Positions 53,895 through 62,732 of a DNA stretch of 64,000 bases are shown one piece after another. How positions within the stretch are numbered: position 1 is the stretch's first letter; each line of letters starts with the position of its first letter. The DNA is taken from contig NZ_JAYKZY010000001.1 in NCBI RefSeq assembly GCF_035818615.1, positions 846,501 through 910,500 on the forward strand, given 5' to 3'. The notes beneath the pieces were generated by a model. The model saw only the letters and a program-made list of their open reading frames with translations, had not been told where the DNA came from and ran no database searches. This stretch comes from Sphingobium sp. CR2-8 (lineage in GTDB: Bacteria; Pseudomonadota; Alphaproteobacteria; Sphingomonadales; Sphingomonadaceae). Made by a program: the position numbers and the translations under genes.

Positions 53895-56450
53895 TCAGAA
53901 CTTGTACGCGACGGTGCCTCCAAATGTGGCTGGCTGGCCCGGGTAGCGCACGATCACGTCCGTGACGCGGACGATGTTAGAGACATAGAATTTATTAAAA
54001 ATATTCTTGCCCCAGATGTAGGCGCGCCACTTGCCATCGTGCGCCTGAACGCCAAGTTGACCATCCACCGACGTGTAGGAGGGAATCTCGAATACCTTCA
54101 GGCCCGCCTGCTCGACCGCCGTCTGATTCGGCGGGACGAAGGCCGAGGAGGTCTTGCCGCGATAGGCGACGTTGGCGCCGACGAATGCGTCAAATGTTGA
54201 GGAAATGGGCATAGTGTAGTTCAGGTCGCCATTCAGGCTCCACTTAGGCGCGAAATTGAAAGGGGAGCCTGAGAAGTCGCGCAGCACGCTATTGGTCTGG
54301 AGAACGGTCTGCCCGGTATATTTCAAGACCTTGCTCTTGATGTACGTGGCGCTGCCCGAAAGCGTCAGCCCGGAAACCGGTCGCAAAATGAGCGACCCCT
54401 CTGCACCTTGCAATCTCGATTTGGGGATTGTGTCTTGTCCGCCGATATTTCCGAATGGCGGTCCAACGAAAATCCGCGCGCGCACCTGTTTATCAACGTA
54501 ATCGTATCGGAACACAGCGCCTTCGATACGCAGCCAGCGACCAATGCCCGCGCGACCGCCAAGTTCGTAAGAGGTCAGCTTCTCCTGAACCACCGGGTTA
54601 TAAGCTACTGAATCGACGGTGTTCAACGATGAGAAATTGCCTGCCTTGAAGCCGCGGCTCACGCGCGCATAAATTAGCGAACTTTCGGTCGGTTTGTAGC
54701 TCAGATTGACGTTCCAGGGAACATTATCCTGCTCGAGCTTCCGATTGGCAAATCCCAGCGTGTAGAAGGGAAGATTGGCGGTATCCTGTGCTTGCGCGGC
54801 AGCGCTCGCGGGGCTCGATTGAAAGTAGAAACTAAAGCATTCTCCAGCCTGGATTGGGCGGGCCGGAGCCCGGCCGGAGCCGCTACGGAAAAAGTTGAAC
54901 AATGCCGTATAGGCAAGGCCGGACGCATCGTCGAGCGCCGCCCCGCAGCCTCGGAACTTGCGCGTGTCCTGGCTTAGCCGGATGCCACCGCTCAGTGTGA
55001 ACTGGGGCGTGATGTCGATATCGACGTTGGTAAACACACCCCAGTTTTTGATGCTCTGACGAGCGAGTATCCGCGCGCCTGATGATGCCAGGCCGCCGAA
55101 CAGATTTTGTATTTGCGAAGAATTGCGGAGAAACTGGCTGACTTCATCATTGGTTTTGTCTTTCCCGTAATTGGTACCGAAGACCCAATGAACTGGACCG
55201 AAATCGGCCGCCAGACGGACCTCTTGCTGAAACGATTTAATCGAGCCTACCTGGACATTCCGGAGAGTCTCCGAAATGGCGGTGCCGTCATTCTCGGAGT
55301 TCTGATAACGGTCAAGGTGGGCGTACGACGTAAGGGACGTCAGAGTGACCTCGTCGCTCAAATCATATGCAAGTCTTCCTGACAGCTGCCAGAACTTATC
55401 GTTTCGACGAAGATTCTGACCCTGGTCCCAGTCTGCAAGGCGGGAGTTGTTCGGCGCAATTAGCCCAGGATTCGTGACGACCGGCTGAACCGCAGGGCTG
55501 GAATTTGTGATCCGGGTGCCAGTCAGCGCATTGATCGGGCAACTTGGCAGCGCCGCGACCGTCCCTGCCGTCTTGCAGCTCAACGGATTGCCGTCGGTTA
55601 CCACCAGATTACGATCGACGTTGAAACTGTTGCCCGGATATGCCGCGACGAACTGCGGCACGACGGTGTCGGATTTGTCTACCCAGCTGTTGGCGTTAAA
55701 GGTAGCCGTTAGACGATCCGTTGGCTGCCAATCGACGATTGCACGACCGGTGAAGCGCCTGATCTTGCCGATCCCGTCGTCACGCGACTGACTCTCCTGC
55801 CAATTGCCGCCGGTTTCGTACCGCGCAGCGACCCGCGCCTTGAGCGTGTCAGTCAGCGGACCACTGACGAAGCCCTCGACTGTACCGCGGTCGAACCGGC
55901 CGAAAGTGCCGGTAATGCCGGCTTCGAAACTATTTGTTGGCTTATTTGCGATGTAATTGATCGCACCCGCCGTCGAGTTCTGTCCGTAAAGGGTGCCCTG
56001 TGGTCCTTTAAGAACTTCCAATCGTTGCAGATCGAGTGCAACGCCCTGCGTCATTACCGGATATACCAGCGGAATCTCATCGACATATATCGCGACAGAG
56101 CTGTTCGAACCGATCGACGGTTCGTTCACACCGACGCCGCGCAATGTGTATATTGGTGTCGAGAAGCCGCTATCGCTGACTGAAAGCCCAGGGACGAGCT
56201 TACTCAGATCATCCACCGACGCCACATTGCGCGTAGCCAACGCGGCGCCGCTGACCGACGCAATTGAGAGGGGAACGTCGGAGAGCGCCTGCTCGCGGCG
56301 CTGCGCCGTGACGACGATTTCATCTGGATCTTTGTTCGTCGCAGCCTTATTTGTGACCGGCGCTGGCGCAGTTTGCGCCTCCGCTGCGGATGCGATGGCA
56401 GACATCGCCACTCCGGTAAGTAACATCGCTGCCGAGATTTTCAGCGTCAT
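53895..56450 (-). CDS. TonB-dependent outer-membrane receptor (large)
   Basis: 851 aa. Signal peptide to about residue 25 (AAEAQ), plug with DEIVVTAQRREQALSDVP, VAIYVDEIPLVYPV, RLEVLKGPQGTLYGQNSTAG, and barrel ending FGGTVAYKF. About 100 residues longer than the other three receptors and of a different subgroup (GQNSTAGAINYIANKP), so it probably recognises a different ligand. GGGGAGGG precedes the ATG. Isolated between an IS66 relic and the Gfo/Idh/MocA gene, both on the same strand. Confidence 0.93.
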   Translation of the reverse strand: MTLKISAAMLLTGVAMSAIASAAEAQTAPAPVTNKAATNKDPDEIVVTAQRREQALSDVPLSIASVSGAALATRNVASVDDLSKLVPGLSVSDSGFSTPIYTLRGVGVNEPSIGSNSSVAIYVDEIPLVYPVMTQGVALDLQRLEVLKGPQGTLYGQNSTAGAINYIANKPTNSFEAGITGTFGRFDRGTVEGFVSGPLTDTLKARVAARYETGGNWQESQSRDDGIGKIRRFTGRAIVDWQPTDRLTATFNANSWVDKSDTVVPQFVAAYPGNSFNVDRNLVVTDGNPLSCKTAGTVAALPSCPINALTGTRITNSSPAVQPVVTNPGLIAPNNSRLADWDQGQNLRRNDKFWQLSGRLAYDLSDEVTLTSLTSYAHLDRYQNSENDGTAISETLRNVQVGSIKSFQQEVRLAADFGPVHWVFGTNYGKDKTNDEVSQFLRNSSQIQNLFGGLASSGARILARQSIKNWGVFTNVDIDITPQFTLSGGIRLSQDTRKFRGCGAALDDASGLAYTALFNFFRSGSGRAPARPIQAGECFSFYFQSSPASAAAQAQDTANLPFYTLGFANRKLEQDNVPWNVNLSYKPTESSLIYARVSRGFKAGNFSSLNTVDSVAYNPVVQEKLTSYELGGRAGIGRWLRIEGAVFRYDYVDKQVRARIFVGPPFGNIGGQDTIPKSRLQGAEGSLILRPVSGLTLSGSATYIKSKVLKYTGQTVLQTNSVLRDFSGSPFNFAPKWSLNGDLNYTMPISSTFDAFVGANVAYRGKTSSAFVPPNQTAVEQAGLKVFEIPSYTSVDGQLGVQAHDGKWRAYIWGKNIFNKFYVSNIVRVTDVIVRYPGQPATFGGTVAYKF

Positions 56451-57013
56451 AAACCCTCCCCTTTTTTAATCTCGCCCATCCTGTCATTTGCTACGCACTG
56501 GATTTTCCTCGAACATTGCAGCAGACGAGCATTGCGAAGACGCCGATCTGGCTTGTTCGCATTTGGCGACACCTTCGAAACAGTAATCCTAATCGGACCG
56601 ATCGGCTTTGCCAGCGACAACGCTTTCGAATTATGGGCGAGAGTTTTCGGAAGCGTGCGTCGAGATCGCACGATTTCTTACAGTTTGATGAAAGCACCAA
56701 CGCGGGGCTCCTTCGCGGTTGCTTTCAAAGATATCTCGAGGTCAGATCGACGGGTCTTCGCATTCAACTGGGCGCTGTCGTCGCGGACGCATAGCTCGCC
56801 GCGAGCCTGGGAAGAAAGACTTAGGGACTTGGCTTTAGTAGCCGATGGCCCACCGCTTGCTCACGAGCGGTAAGGGATGCCCGGATTTTTACAGCGTTCG
56901 ACGCGAAGAGATTTGATGGCTGGATCTGCGCTGAGGCGACCATTGAATGGCTCTCCCTTCTCCGCCTCAACATCTTTGGCGTCGGCTGTGCAATTAGCAG
57001 GAACAGGTTGAAG
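56451..57013. other. Intergenic region upstream of TonB receptor
   Basis: 563 bases, no gene recognised. Half-site-like GCGAAC/GTTCGC occurs near 56555 but without a partner at the right distance. Should hold the receptor promoter. Confidence 0.45.
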
Positions 57014-58147
57014 TCAAGTTCGCGCATACACCATCCGCTGCCCCTTTTCGGCGGCGCGAACGATTGTTTCCAGCAACTCATGACGATGGACGCCGTGGTC
57101 GAAGTCGGTGTCGCACTTGCTACCGGTCACAAGCGCTTCGGCAAAGTGCCTAAACATGTGCGCGGCATCGATTGATGGACCAGGCGGCGTTTCGTCTGGC
57201 ACCAGTCGGTATCGCGCTGGAACGGCCATGGGCTGCGTTGGCTTTCCAAGCGCCGACGTACCGAACATCTCGAAATCGAACGGCACTCCCGGGTGGCGTT
57301 CACGATAGTCTATGTCGCTGCTCGCCGTGATAATGATGGCCCCGGAAGAACCGCTGATTTCCAAGAAAAAAGGTTGGTAGGTCGGGCTGTTCTGCTTAAG
57401 CAGAACCGAGACGACAGCATTGTCGGCAAGCCGCCCCTGCACCAGGATATGATCCTTGTCCGTCAGCGGGACAACCTCGCCCGTGGTCAGGCGGACATGA
57501 TCCATCTCAGTTTCCATATAGGATTGGACGTCGGTCAATTCGCCGACATAGGCGGCAAGCGTGTCGAACCCGTGCCCGCCCATGATGCGCAGACCCGCTT
57601 TCGCTGACTCGATGAAATCGCGATACTCGGGCGTGAGAGCCATCTGCGCCATCTGGTCGTTCGATCGGCCGAAAGTGACCGCGTAAAGCTTGCCGATAAA
57701 ACCCTCAGCTATCAGGTCGCGCACGTAGCGGACGATCGGCGCGTAGCGCGTCTGCAGCCCCACGAGTGTACGCACCCCCTTGGCCCGAGCGAAATCGCGC
57801 ATCTCGAGCGCTTGATCGATGTTCGTCCCGAATGGCCACTCGCAGAATACATGCTTGCCTGCCTCGATTGCCCGCATGATCAGCGCATGGTGGTCAATCG
57901 AACTGGTACTGACACAGATCATGTCCAGATCGGGCTGGCGCACCATTTCCAGATAATCGCCGTATGCGCGTGGAATCCCATGGGCAACGGCCGCCGCGTC
58001 CGCGTTGGCCTGATTACGGGAGGCGACCGCGACCAGCTCATATTCGGGCAGCGATTTTAGAGCGGGTACATGCGCGGTCGAACCCCAGGCGAATTTGTTC
58101 GCGCTCGCCCCTATGATCCCAACCCTAATCCGACGAGAAGACAACAT
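57014..58147 (-). CDS. Gfo/Idh/MocA-family oxidoreductase
   Basis: 377 aa. N-terminal Rossmann domain VGIIGASANKFAWGSTAHV, the motif ICVSTSSIDHHALI (C-x-P-x-x-x-H-x-like), and HVFCEWPFGTNIDQA, where the family has E-K-P with catalytic Lys; here the Lys is Trp (E-W-P), a notable departure. C-terminal alpha/beta dimer domain follows (LVGLQTRYAPIVRY, GHGFDTLAAYVGE). Acts on sugar-like or cyclic polyol substrates with NAD(P), or is catalytically changed. ATG at 58147 with GAGG upstream; divergent from a TetR gene. Confidence 0.85.
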   Translation of the reverse strand: MLSSRRIRVGIIGASANKFAWGSTAHVPALKSLPEYELVAVASRNQANADAAAVAHGIPRAYGDYLEMVRQPDLDMICVSTSSIDHHALIMRAIEAGKHVFCEWPFGTNIDQALEMRDFARAKGVRTLVGLQTRYAPIVRYVRDLIAEGFIGKLYAVTFGRSNDQMAQMALTPEYRDFIESAKAGLRIMGGHGFDTLAAYVGELTDVQSYMETEMDHVRLTTGEVVPLTDKDHILVQGRLADNAVVSVLLKQNSPTYQPFFLEISGSSGAIIITASSDIDYRERHPGVPFDFEMFGTSALGKPTQPMAVPARYRLVPDETPPGPSIDAAHMFRHFAEALVTGSKCDTDFDHGVHRHELLETIVRAAEKGQRMVYART

Positions 58148-58685
58148 AACTCACTACCTCGAAACCAATCCAATAGAACTAGCAAATGATTAGCGAATCG
58201 ACGTCTCCGCAAGACGTGCAGCCGAGGATGTGATTGCGCCAACAAACTCAAACGGGTTTACATATTTAGATGCAGGCTATCGAATTTTTAACAAAGTGAG
58301 CCTGTATTAGTTCGTCTCGATTAGAAACCGCCTGTCGTGTACGGCCCGGCAATCCATGACTGATGCAAAATATGCCTATCCGTGTCAAGTCGCCAAAACA
58401 TGGCAGATTGTCGCTATTTGGTTTGTGGTTAGGATCGAGCGCGTCAACCTAACTCGGGATCCAAACCGAAGGCGATGCCGGTGGTTTACAGCGTCCAGAA
58501 GGAGGACCCAGAGGCCTCCAACCAGTACACTTTTGGTCGGGGTCAGATTCGCCGCGTTTCCATTGACCTATCAATTCAGGATAGGACCAACGCGGCAAGC
58601 TTGCTCATTGGGGCGGGAAGACCCTATGCACCAAACCCATTCACAATCTGGCGTTCGTGCTAAAGAACCGGTGAAGGGGCGTAGT
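58148..58685. other. Divergent region (Gfo/Idh/MocA / TetR)
   Basis: 538 bases. The TetR reading frame stays open back to 58356, but the homologous protein starts near 58686; the rest shows no conserved sequence. One inverted repeat at 58201 is listed. Confidence 0.5.
58201..58217. promoter_or_regulatory. Perfect inverted repeat, candidate TetR operator
   Basis: ACGTCT-CCGCA-AGACGT, 53 bases before the Gfo/Idh/MocA start and within the divergent region next to a TetR gene. Size and symmetry fit a TetR-family site. Confidence 0.42.
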
Positions 58686-59312
58686 GTGGTGGGTATCGAA
58701 CACGGAAATGTCTCGGGCGGAATTAGAGATCGTCGGCGTGCCGACCTGATTGCCGAAATACACCGCATCGCGCTGCGCAAGTTCAACGAGCAGGGCTATG
58801 ACCATATGGCTCTGAAGGATATCTGCGAAGAGGCTGGGATTTCGCTTCGCACCCTCTTCCGTCACTTCAAGGGCAAAGACGCAATCCTCGCCCACGGCAT
58901 CGAGGCTATCGAACGCCGAATCTGGGAAAGAATGTCCGAACGGCCCCGTAGCGAGCCACTAATGAATGCGTATCGTTACGCAATTGATGAAATGCTGACC
59001 GAAATGTCAGCGAGGCCGGATCACGCGCGCCTTGTCCAGCGGCTACTTCAGGAAGTTCCCGCGATACGGGGCCAGTATCTCGTACCGTCAATCGAACATC
59101 GGATCGACGCCATAGATGAAGAGCTCGCCCACCGTCTTGGCCGCACGACCGGCGACGGGCAGGTACGACTGTTACGCACGATCCTCGTCATAGCCGTCGT
59201 ACAGGCGATAACCGAGTGGACCAGCGACGGCGTAGCGAACGACCTGCACCGGCTAGCGCATGGATATCTCGATCTTCTGCAGCCGGTCATCGATCGGGTT
59301 CGCGCCGAGTAA
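58686..59312 (+). CDS. TetR-family regulator (paralogue 1; GTG start)
   Basis: 208 aa from GTG 58686 with AAGGGG at 6 nt; an ATG at 58626 would add 20 residues. The GTG is favoured because the paralogue at 61236 has its GTG at the aligned position. N-terminal HTH: EIHRIALRKFNEQGYDHMAL, KDICEEAGISLRTLFRHFKG; the C-terminal ligand domain contains RLLQEVPAIRGQYLVPS and VIAVVQAITEW. About three quarters identical by eye to the protein at 61236-61871. Probable repressor of the Gfo/Idh/MocA gene or of the SDR-EthD pair that follows on the other strand. Confidence 0.88.
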   Translation: MVGIEHGNVSGGIRDRRRADLIAEIHRIALRKFNEQGYDHMALKDICEEAGISLRTLFRHFKGKDAILAHGIEAIERRIWERMSERPRSEPLMNAYRYAIDEMLTEMSARPDHARLVQRLLQEVPAIRGQYLVPSIEHRIDAIDEELAHRLGRTTGDGQVRLLRTILVIAVVQAITEWTSDGVANDLHRLAHGYLDLLQPVIDRVRAE

Positions 59313-59549
59313 CGATAAAAGTGTTTGCCAATGTCAACGCATTCGTCTGCCACACTCGGGTCAAGCGTCGCCATCTGCTTGGATTACGAGGCGCGCGCGC
59401 ATAGGCGATCCGCTCGGGTACTCGCCCCGGTTCAGCGTCACCCCATAGAAAAGCGCAATGCGCATACAGTATGGTTCAGCGATGGCCAGGAAATCCACTG
59501 CGAAACGAGACAGGCTTCAATAGGCTGAACGAGGAATGCCAAGATAGCG

Positions 59550-60317
59550 CTAAAGCCCCATGTCATATACTCCGGCGCTATATCCGCCATCGACGCAGAT
59601 TGTCTGCCCGGTGGTATAACCTGAACGAATGTCTGCCAGATAAAGCGCTGCATTTGCGATCTCATCGCCATTGCCTACACGCCCCGCGGCCGTCTTGTCT
59701 TCGAACATTTTCTGCATCTTAGGGTTTTGTAGTATCGCGCGCGTCATATCGGTTCGGATGGTGCCGGGATGCAGGACGTTCGCGGTGATGCCGTAACGCC
59801 CGAGTTCCACCGCGAGGCTCAGTGTAAGACCCGTCAACGCGTGCTTGCTTGCGTTATATGCGCCCCTACTCGGCTGGGTGAGGCGTACGCTCACTGAACC
59901 GATATTGATGATCCTTCCGGCTGGTGAGCGCCTCAAAGCCGGTATTGCCTGCGTACATAACGCCATCGGACCCGCTACATTAACGGCGAAGGTTCGGTCC
60001 CAATGGGCGTGGTCGATGCCCTCCAAGGCCATGATCTCAAACAGGCCAGCCGCATTGACGACGATGTCGACGCCGCCCAACTGTGTTTCCGCTGCCTCAA
60101 CGATCTGCTTGGCAGAGCCTGACGTGCCCATGTCTGCAGCCAGCGTCGAAATGCTGTTACGGCTGTCGAAAGCGGTCTGAAGCTTTGATAGATCACGGGA
60201 TACCGCAAGGACGCGCGCGCCTTCATCGGCGAAAAGCGTTGCGATTGCCTGACCAATGCCGCGCGAAGCACCGGTGACGATCGCTCTGCGTCCGGCAAGG
60301 CGAGCCGACGCGGTCAT
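59550..60317 (-). CDS. Short-chain dehydrogenase/reductase (SDR)
   Basis: 255 aa. TGASRGIGQA cofactor loop, NAAGLF for NNAG, Ser in NIGSVSVR, YNASK as Y-x3-K, end YTTGQTICVDGGYS. Its ATG (60317) overlaps the EthD stop by 4 bases, so the two are translationally coupled. It sits between the two duplicated TetR genes, convergent with the first. Confidence 0.9.
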   Translation of the reverse strand: MTASARLAGRRAIVTGASRGIGQAIATLFADEGARVLAVSRDLSKLQTAFDSRNSISTLAADMGTSGSAKQIVEAAETQLGGVDIVVNAAGLFEIMALEGIDHAHWDRTFAVNVAGPMALCTQAIPALRRSPAGRIINIGSVSVRLTQPSRGAYNASKHALTGLTLSLAVELGRYGITANVLHPGTIRTDMTRAILQNPKMQKMFEDKTAAGRVGNGDEIANAALYLADIRSGYTTGQTICVDGGYSAGVYDMGL

Positions 60318-60661
60318 TGTGATTGCTCGTGTTCAACCGAACAGACCAGTATCCGTTTGCAATCGAGGAATTTCCCCTCGTCGACCGAAATCTGCTGTGC
60401 AACTTCAGGAAGTTGGAACGATGCAAACCAGATTTCACAAGCAGCACGGTCCTCGAAGACCATCTCGGTGACGACGTCGAAAGCGATAAGGCTCTCGTCC
60501 CGTTTGAACGGCTCGTCGAGGTTCACATAGTTGCGACTGTAGCTTGCCATCTTAGGCGTTAGAGCTTCCACCAGCGGCGCGTGGTTCCCCTCATAATATT
60601 CCCGGAAAGCCTCACGGCTCATACCTGATTTTCGCGTCAGAAACGCCATAACCTTATACAT
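60314..60661 (-). CDS. EthD-domain protein
   Basis: 115 aa. MYKVMAFLTRKSGMSREAFR, YYEGNHAPLVEAL, SYSRNYV, and the C-terminal VDEGKFLDCKRI match the EthD barrel. GGAGAGG precedes the ATG at 60661; the frame extends upstream 45 codons without similarity. Coupled to the SDR. Related to but clearly different from the EthD protein at 30020. Confidence 0.87.
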   Translation of the reverse strand: MYKVMAFLTRKSGMSREAFREYYEGNHAPLVEALTPKMASYSRNYVNLDEPFKRDESLIAFDVVTEMVFEDRAACEIWFASFQLPEVAQQISVDEGKFLDCKRILVCSVEHEQSQ

Positions 60662-60982
60662 AATCGGCCTCTCCGGACGGCATCTTAGCGGGGCGTCCCA
60701 TCTCACGTCCCCACGCCTGGCGCTGGAGACAATTTTATCGCAGTTTCCCGAGTTACCCGTCCTTCGCAAGGGTTTTAGTTTAGTTGATCCGTCCAAAGCT
60801 TAGCAAATCTGCTCGCTATGGAATGATATCATCTGGACAGATCTTGGAGGCCATTCGTCGAGGCCGAGCAGTTCGTCGACCAACCGTTCTACGTCCCGGC
60901 GCATTCTGCCCAGGCTACCGGAGCGCGCATTCGCAGGTCATTGGCTTCGCCTGCCCATTGAGCGCCAAGACGCCCTTGCGGA

Positions 60983-61130
60983 ATTTGTATCGCAATCAAC
61001 AGCCTCAATAAGCTCGTTATCACCGTGGTCCTGCAGATTGGGCGCGGGCTGGTCCCTCGAAAAATCTAAGCGATTCGACTGAATCTCCCCAGCCAGACCG
61101 AATAAGGTCGAGACTACGACATCACGCCCA
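60983..61130 (-). pseudogene. Relic of a SnoaL-FMO gene (like the first gene of the window)
   Basis: Minus-strand GRDVVVSTLFGLAGEIQSNR, then PAPNLQDHGDNELIEA, matches the FMO at 1723 (GRDVVLSTLLGLADEMQP, PAPNLQDRGGNEIIEA). Just after, a one-base shift restores DTKFRKGVLALNG against DTKFGKGVMVLNA. Only about 50 codons of the N-terminal domain remain; the flavoprotein part is gone. The segment directly before it (to about 61200) may be another scrap of the same domain, less surely. Lies immediately upstream of the second TetR copy. Confidence 0.78.
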
Positions 61131-61235
61131 CCGCCGGCAGCAGCTTGAAGATTCCTTATGGTGGCCTTGGCTCTGGCCACCAAACTCGTTTCCCTAAGCG
61201 GGTCCTGTGTTACAAGAGCGGCAAAGAGGTGCATC

Positions 61236-61871
61236 GTGTCGCGAATTGAATACGGACAAGTCGCTGGCGGGATCCGAGATCGTCGGCGGACCGATCTGAT
61301 CACCGAAATACACCGCATCGCGCTGCGCAGGTTCAGCGAGCAGGGATATAACGAAATGTCCCTAAAGGACATCTGCGAGGAGGCCGGAATTTCGCTTCGC
61401 ACCCTCTTCCGCCACTTCAAGGGGAAGGACGCGATCCTCGCGCATGGGATCGAAGCCATCGAACGCCGGATCGGCAAAAGAATAGCCGAACGCCATTGCA
61501 ACGAACCACTATTGGACACTTATCGTTATGCGATAGACGAAATGTTAACAGACATGTCGATGAGTCCTGAGCACGCCCGCCTGACCCAGCGACTGCTGGA
61601 GGAAGTTCCCGCGATCCGGGGCCAATACCTCGTTCCTTCGGCCAAGCATCGCACCGATACTGTGGATGAGGAACTCGCCCGCCGCCTCGGCCGCCCGACC
61701 GGCAACGGCCAGATTCGACTGCTGCGCGCGATCCTCGTGATCGCCGTCGTTCAGGCAATTACCGAATGGAGCAGCGAAGGAGCGACCAAGGACTTGCGCC
61801 AGTTGGCGCGAGATTATCTCGATTTGCTCCAACCCGCCATCGATCGAATCCGCTCTCAGCCCGCACGCTGA
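61236..61871 (+). CDS. TetR-family regulator (paralogue 2; GTG start)
   Basis: 211 aa from GTG 61236 with AAAGAGG upstream. HTH EIHRIALRRFSEQGYNEMSL, KDICEEAGISLRTLFRHFKG, identical in the recognition helix to paralogue 1, so both should bind the same or nearly the same operator; the ligand domains differ more. Ends IDRIRSQPAR. It follows the FMO relic and is convergent with the third TetR (77 bases between). Confidence 0.88.
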   Translation: MSRIEYGQVAGGIRDRRRTDLITEIHRIALRRFSEQGYNEMSLKDICEEAGISLRTLFRHFKGKDAILAHGIEAIERRIGKRIAERHCNEPLLDTYRYAIDEMLTDMSMSPEHARLTQRLLEEVPAIRGQYLVPSAKHRTDTVDEELARRLGRPTGNGQIRLLRAILVIAVVQAITEWSSEGATKDLRQLARDYLDLLQPAIDRIRSQPAR

Positions 61872-61948
61872 ACGAACCGAGTTTATCCGCCGTGCTGCTG
61901 CGCGTTGGATGTGCAATGCCCAAGGCAACCCGGGTGACCGGTGCTTCT

Positions 61949-62530
61949 CTATTGTCCTTCTGCGGCCTCGCCATCCGCCAGAAGACCGCACGTCCCATAA
62001 CTCTGCGCGACCGCATCGAATATCGAAATATCGCCTCTGCTCCGTGCGATCAGTTGCGCGCCGGAAAGTGCGGCATAAATGGCCAACGCGCGCGATCGAG
62101 CATTTTCTTGGGACACCGCTCGTGAGGCAGAGATCATCCCTGCCACCCAGGAAACATTGTCTTCTACGAAACCTTCGATCTCGTCTTTGACGGGATCTGG
62201 CAATTCATCATACTCTGCACCCAGGAGACCGCAGAGGCACATGCGATTACCGTTTTCCAGCGTCTGCCTGAACCCGCTTACATACGCATTCAAACAGGCC
62301 GCAAGGTCCGGCAAATGATCGCTTATCGTTCTAAATCCGTCGCGCACATATTCGCGGTATCGACGAACCAATGCCGCTCCGAGGTCAGCCTTGGAAGGAA
62401 AATGATAATGAATGCTGGCGCTCTTGATCCCCACGACCTTGGCCAGTTCTCGGAAACTCAAGCCGTTATAGCCACGTGCCTGGACGATCGGCATCGCCGC
62501 CGCCAAAATCGTGTCCCTTGTGTCAGCCAT
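61949..62530 (-). CDS. TetR-family regulator (AcrR/NemR-like)
   Basis: 193 aa. HTH SFRELAKVVGIKSASIHYHF, then CLCGLLGAEYDELPDPVKDE, a block seen in the TetR_C group of NemR/AcuR-like repressors. ATG 62530. Divergent from the TonB receptor at 62733; a perfect 18-bp palindrome lies between them, overlapping the receptor promoter, so it is very probably the repressor of this receptor and of itself. Unrelated in sequence to the other two TetR proteins beyond the fold. Confidence 0.9.
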   Translation of the reverse strand: MADTRDTILAAAMPIVQARGYNGLSFRELAKVVGIKSASIHYHFPSKADLGAALVRRYREYVRDGFRTISDHLPDLAACLNAYVSGFRQTLENGNRMCLCGLLGAEYDELPDPVKDEIEGFVEDNVSWVAGMISASRAVSQENARSRALAIYAALSGAQLIARSRGDISIFDAVAQSYGTCGLLADGEAAEGQ

Positions 62531-62566
62531 GCTTAAATCGGTCCCTTCAAGATCGCGCTATAGCCG

Positions 62567-62595
62567 TTGACATCGGATACGGGAAGTCATACGCC
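62567..62595 (+). promoter_or_regulatory. Promoter of the fourth TonB receptor
   Basis: TTGACA (62567-62572), a 17-nt spacer, TACGCC (62590-62595). The -35 is consensus, the -10 weak. The TetR palindrome begins 5 bases after the -10. Confidence 0.5.
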
Positions 62596-62599
62596 ACCA

Positions 62600-62617
62600 C
62601 TACCTGCCGACAGGTAG
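62600..62617. promoter_or_regulatory. TetR operator candidate
   Basis: CTACCTG-CCGA-CAGGTAG, perfect 7-bp arms, at the predicted transcription start of the receptor gene and 70 bases before the TetR start. This is the placement of a repressor site. Confidence 0.68.
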
Positions 62618-62732
62618 GGAGTCGTGAAACGCCTTCGTCAAACAGACCGGATCGGTCGCGTTAAAAGACGGCGCTAGCGTATCTCGACTGGGAATCAGCA
62701 AAAATGCTGATCTGCGAAAGGGAGAGGAAATC

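Noticed and set aside
56545..56575. GTTCGCATTTGGCGAC near the large TonB receptor promoter
   Set aside because: Only one half-site fits; the second arm is absent at the required distance.
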